Below are positions 5,806-6,194 of a DNA stretch of 6,194 bases, piece by piece. The stretch's first letter is position 1. Each line of letters opens with the position of its first letter. Origin of the DNA: an uncultured Paraglaciecola sp. (GTDB lineage: Bacteria > Pseudomonadota > Gammaproteobacteria > Enterobacterales > Alteromonadaceae); NCBI GenBank assembly GCA_905479025.1, contig CAJQKX010000453.1, forward strand, positions 1-6,194, written 5' to 3'. Position numbers and translations under genes: made by a program. The notes beneath the pieces are model-generated. The model saw only the letters and a program-made list of their open reading frames with translations, had not been told where the DNA came from and did not search any database.

Positions 5806-6194
5806 ATGCTTATTTTGTCAGGTTTATTAGTCGTTTTTCATACACCATCAAACGCGGGCTATGCAATGACACCCCTTGAGAAAATGTTTTTCCAAGTGGC
5901 GTGCGAACTGACGGGAGATGTTAATAAAGTACATTTTGCTTTCTCTAACTTAGACAACGGCATGCCTACCTCATTACCAGCTGATTTCAGTAATGTTATT
6001 TCTCTTGATAAATCTAGCTCATCCGGCGCTGAATTCAAGAACGCTGAACACTATATTCAGAAAAATAAAATAACAGCGGCTCTCTGTTTTGATCTACAGC
6101 CACACAGTGATCTGTGCAACTTGCTGCGTCGAGCCGGCGTAACCAAGCTTGTTTCGTATTGGGGGTCTACCATGAGCGAAATCAACCATGGTGT
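5806..6194 (+). CDS. GT4-type glycosyltransferase, N-terminal part (partial at right edge)
   Basis: Translation from ATG 5806 stays open for 129 codons to the window edge. The opening 'LLVVFHTPSNAGYAMTPLE' (residues 7-25) is a glycine-containing N-terminal loop after the first beta-strand, as in the acceptor-binding domain of GT-B glycosyltransferases. Later 'AALCFDLQPHSDL' and 'KLVSYWGSTMSEINHG' fit the next strands of the same domain. Family members transfer a sugar from a nucleotide donor, whose C-terminal binding site lies outside the window. An in-frame TAA at 5800-5802 fixes the ATG as the first possible start; another ATG at 5802 is out of frame. No good ribosome binding site is visible upstream. 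The gene diverges from the deacetylase. The truncated GT4 at 3408-3968 shows only the C-terminal domain, so the two cannot be compared here, but they may be relatives. The GT4 assignment is reasonably sure; the sugar is unknown. Confidence 0.8.
   Translation, partial: MLILSGLLVVFHTPSNAGYAMTPLEKMFFQVACELTGDVNKVHFAFSNLDNGMPTSLPADFSNVISLDKSSSSGAEFKNAEHYIQKNKITAALCFDLQPHSDLCNLLRRAGVTKLVSYWGSTMSEINHG

Noticed and set aside
1..6194. Defence system, CRISPR array, retron or toxin-antitoxin pair
   Set aside because: No spaced direct repeats, reverse transcriptase, nuclease or toxin motifs were seen; all recognisable proteins belong to glycan synthesis and export.

Overview
The window is part of a surface-polysaccharide (capsule, O-antigen or exopolysaccharide) biosynthesis locus, most likely from a gammaproteobacterium. 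That assignment is inference. It rests on moderate, slightly AT-leaning composition, Shine-Dalgarno-type starts, and a single-polypeptide PglK/MsbA-type exporter beside GT4 glycosyltransferases, a DegT-type aminotransferase and a NodB-type deacetylase. No rRNA, tRNA, transposase, CRISPR array or replication origin was seen.

Layout, left to right. (1) Positions 1-260 hold the 3' end of a + strand DegT/DnrJ/EryC1/StrS sugar aminotransferase that enters from outside the window. (2) A - strand block follows. In transcription order it is a GT4 glycosyltransferase lacking its N-terminal domain (3923-3408), an ABC lipid-linked-glycan flippase (3406-1577, one base after the glycosyltransferase stop), a 120-base gap with overlapping inverted repeats, and a CDP-glycerol glycerophosphotransferase-like enzyme (1456-275). 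(3) At about 3990-4340 lies an orphan C-terminal fragment of a second DegT-type aminotransferase on the + strand, lying 5'-to-5' with the truncated glycosyltransferase. (4) A - strand NodB-type polysaccharide deacetylase occupies 5459-4422. (5) A 346-base divergent gap (5460-5805) holds at best one doubtful 45-codon ORF and one candidate promoter. (6) A + strand GT4 glycosyltransferase starts at 5806 and runs off the right edge.

How the genes could work together (inference). The aminotransferase would supply an amino sugar nucleotide. The glycosyltransferases would build a lipid-linked oligosaccharide on the cytoplasmic face of the inner membrane. The CDP-glycerol transferase-like enzyme would add a phospho-polyol. 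The ABC protein would flip the lipid-linked product, and the deacetylase would trim N- or O-acetyl groups.

The most interesting signal is evidence of cluster remodelling rather than a new system. Two genes, the glycosyltransferase and the second aminotransferase, both lost their N-terminal halves at a shared junction near 3970-4010. The two aminotransferase tails bracket the - strand block and align without gaps over 71 residues. This looks like the scar of a deletion or cassette exchange of the kind that diversifies glycan loci. I found no convincing evidence of an undescribed non-glycan system.
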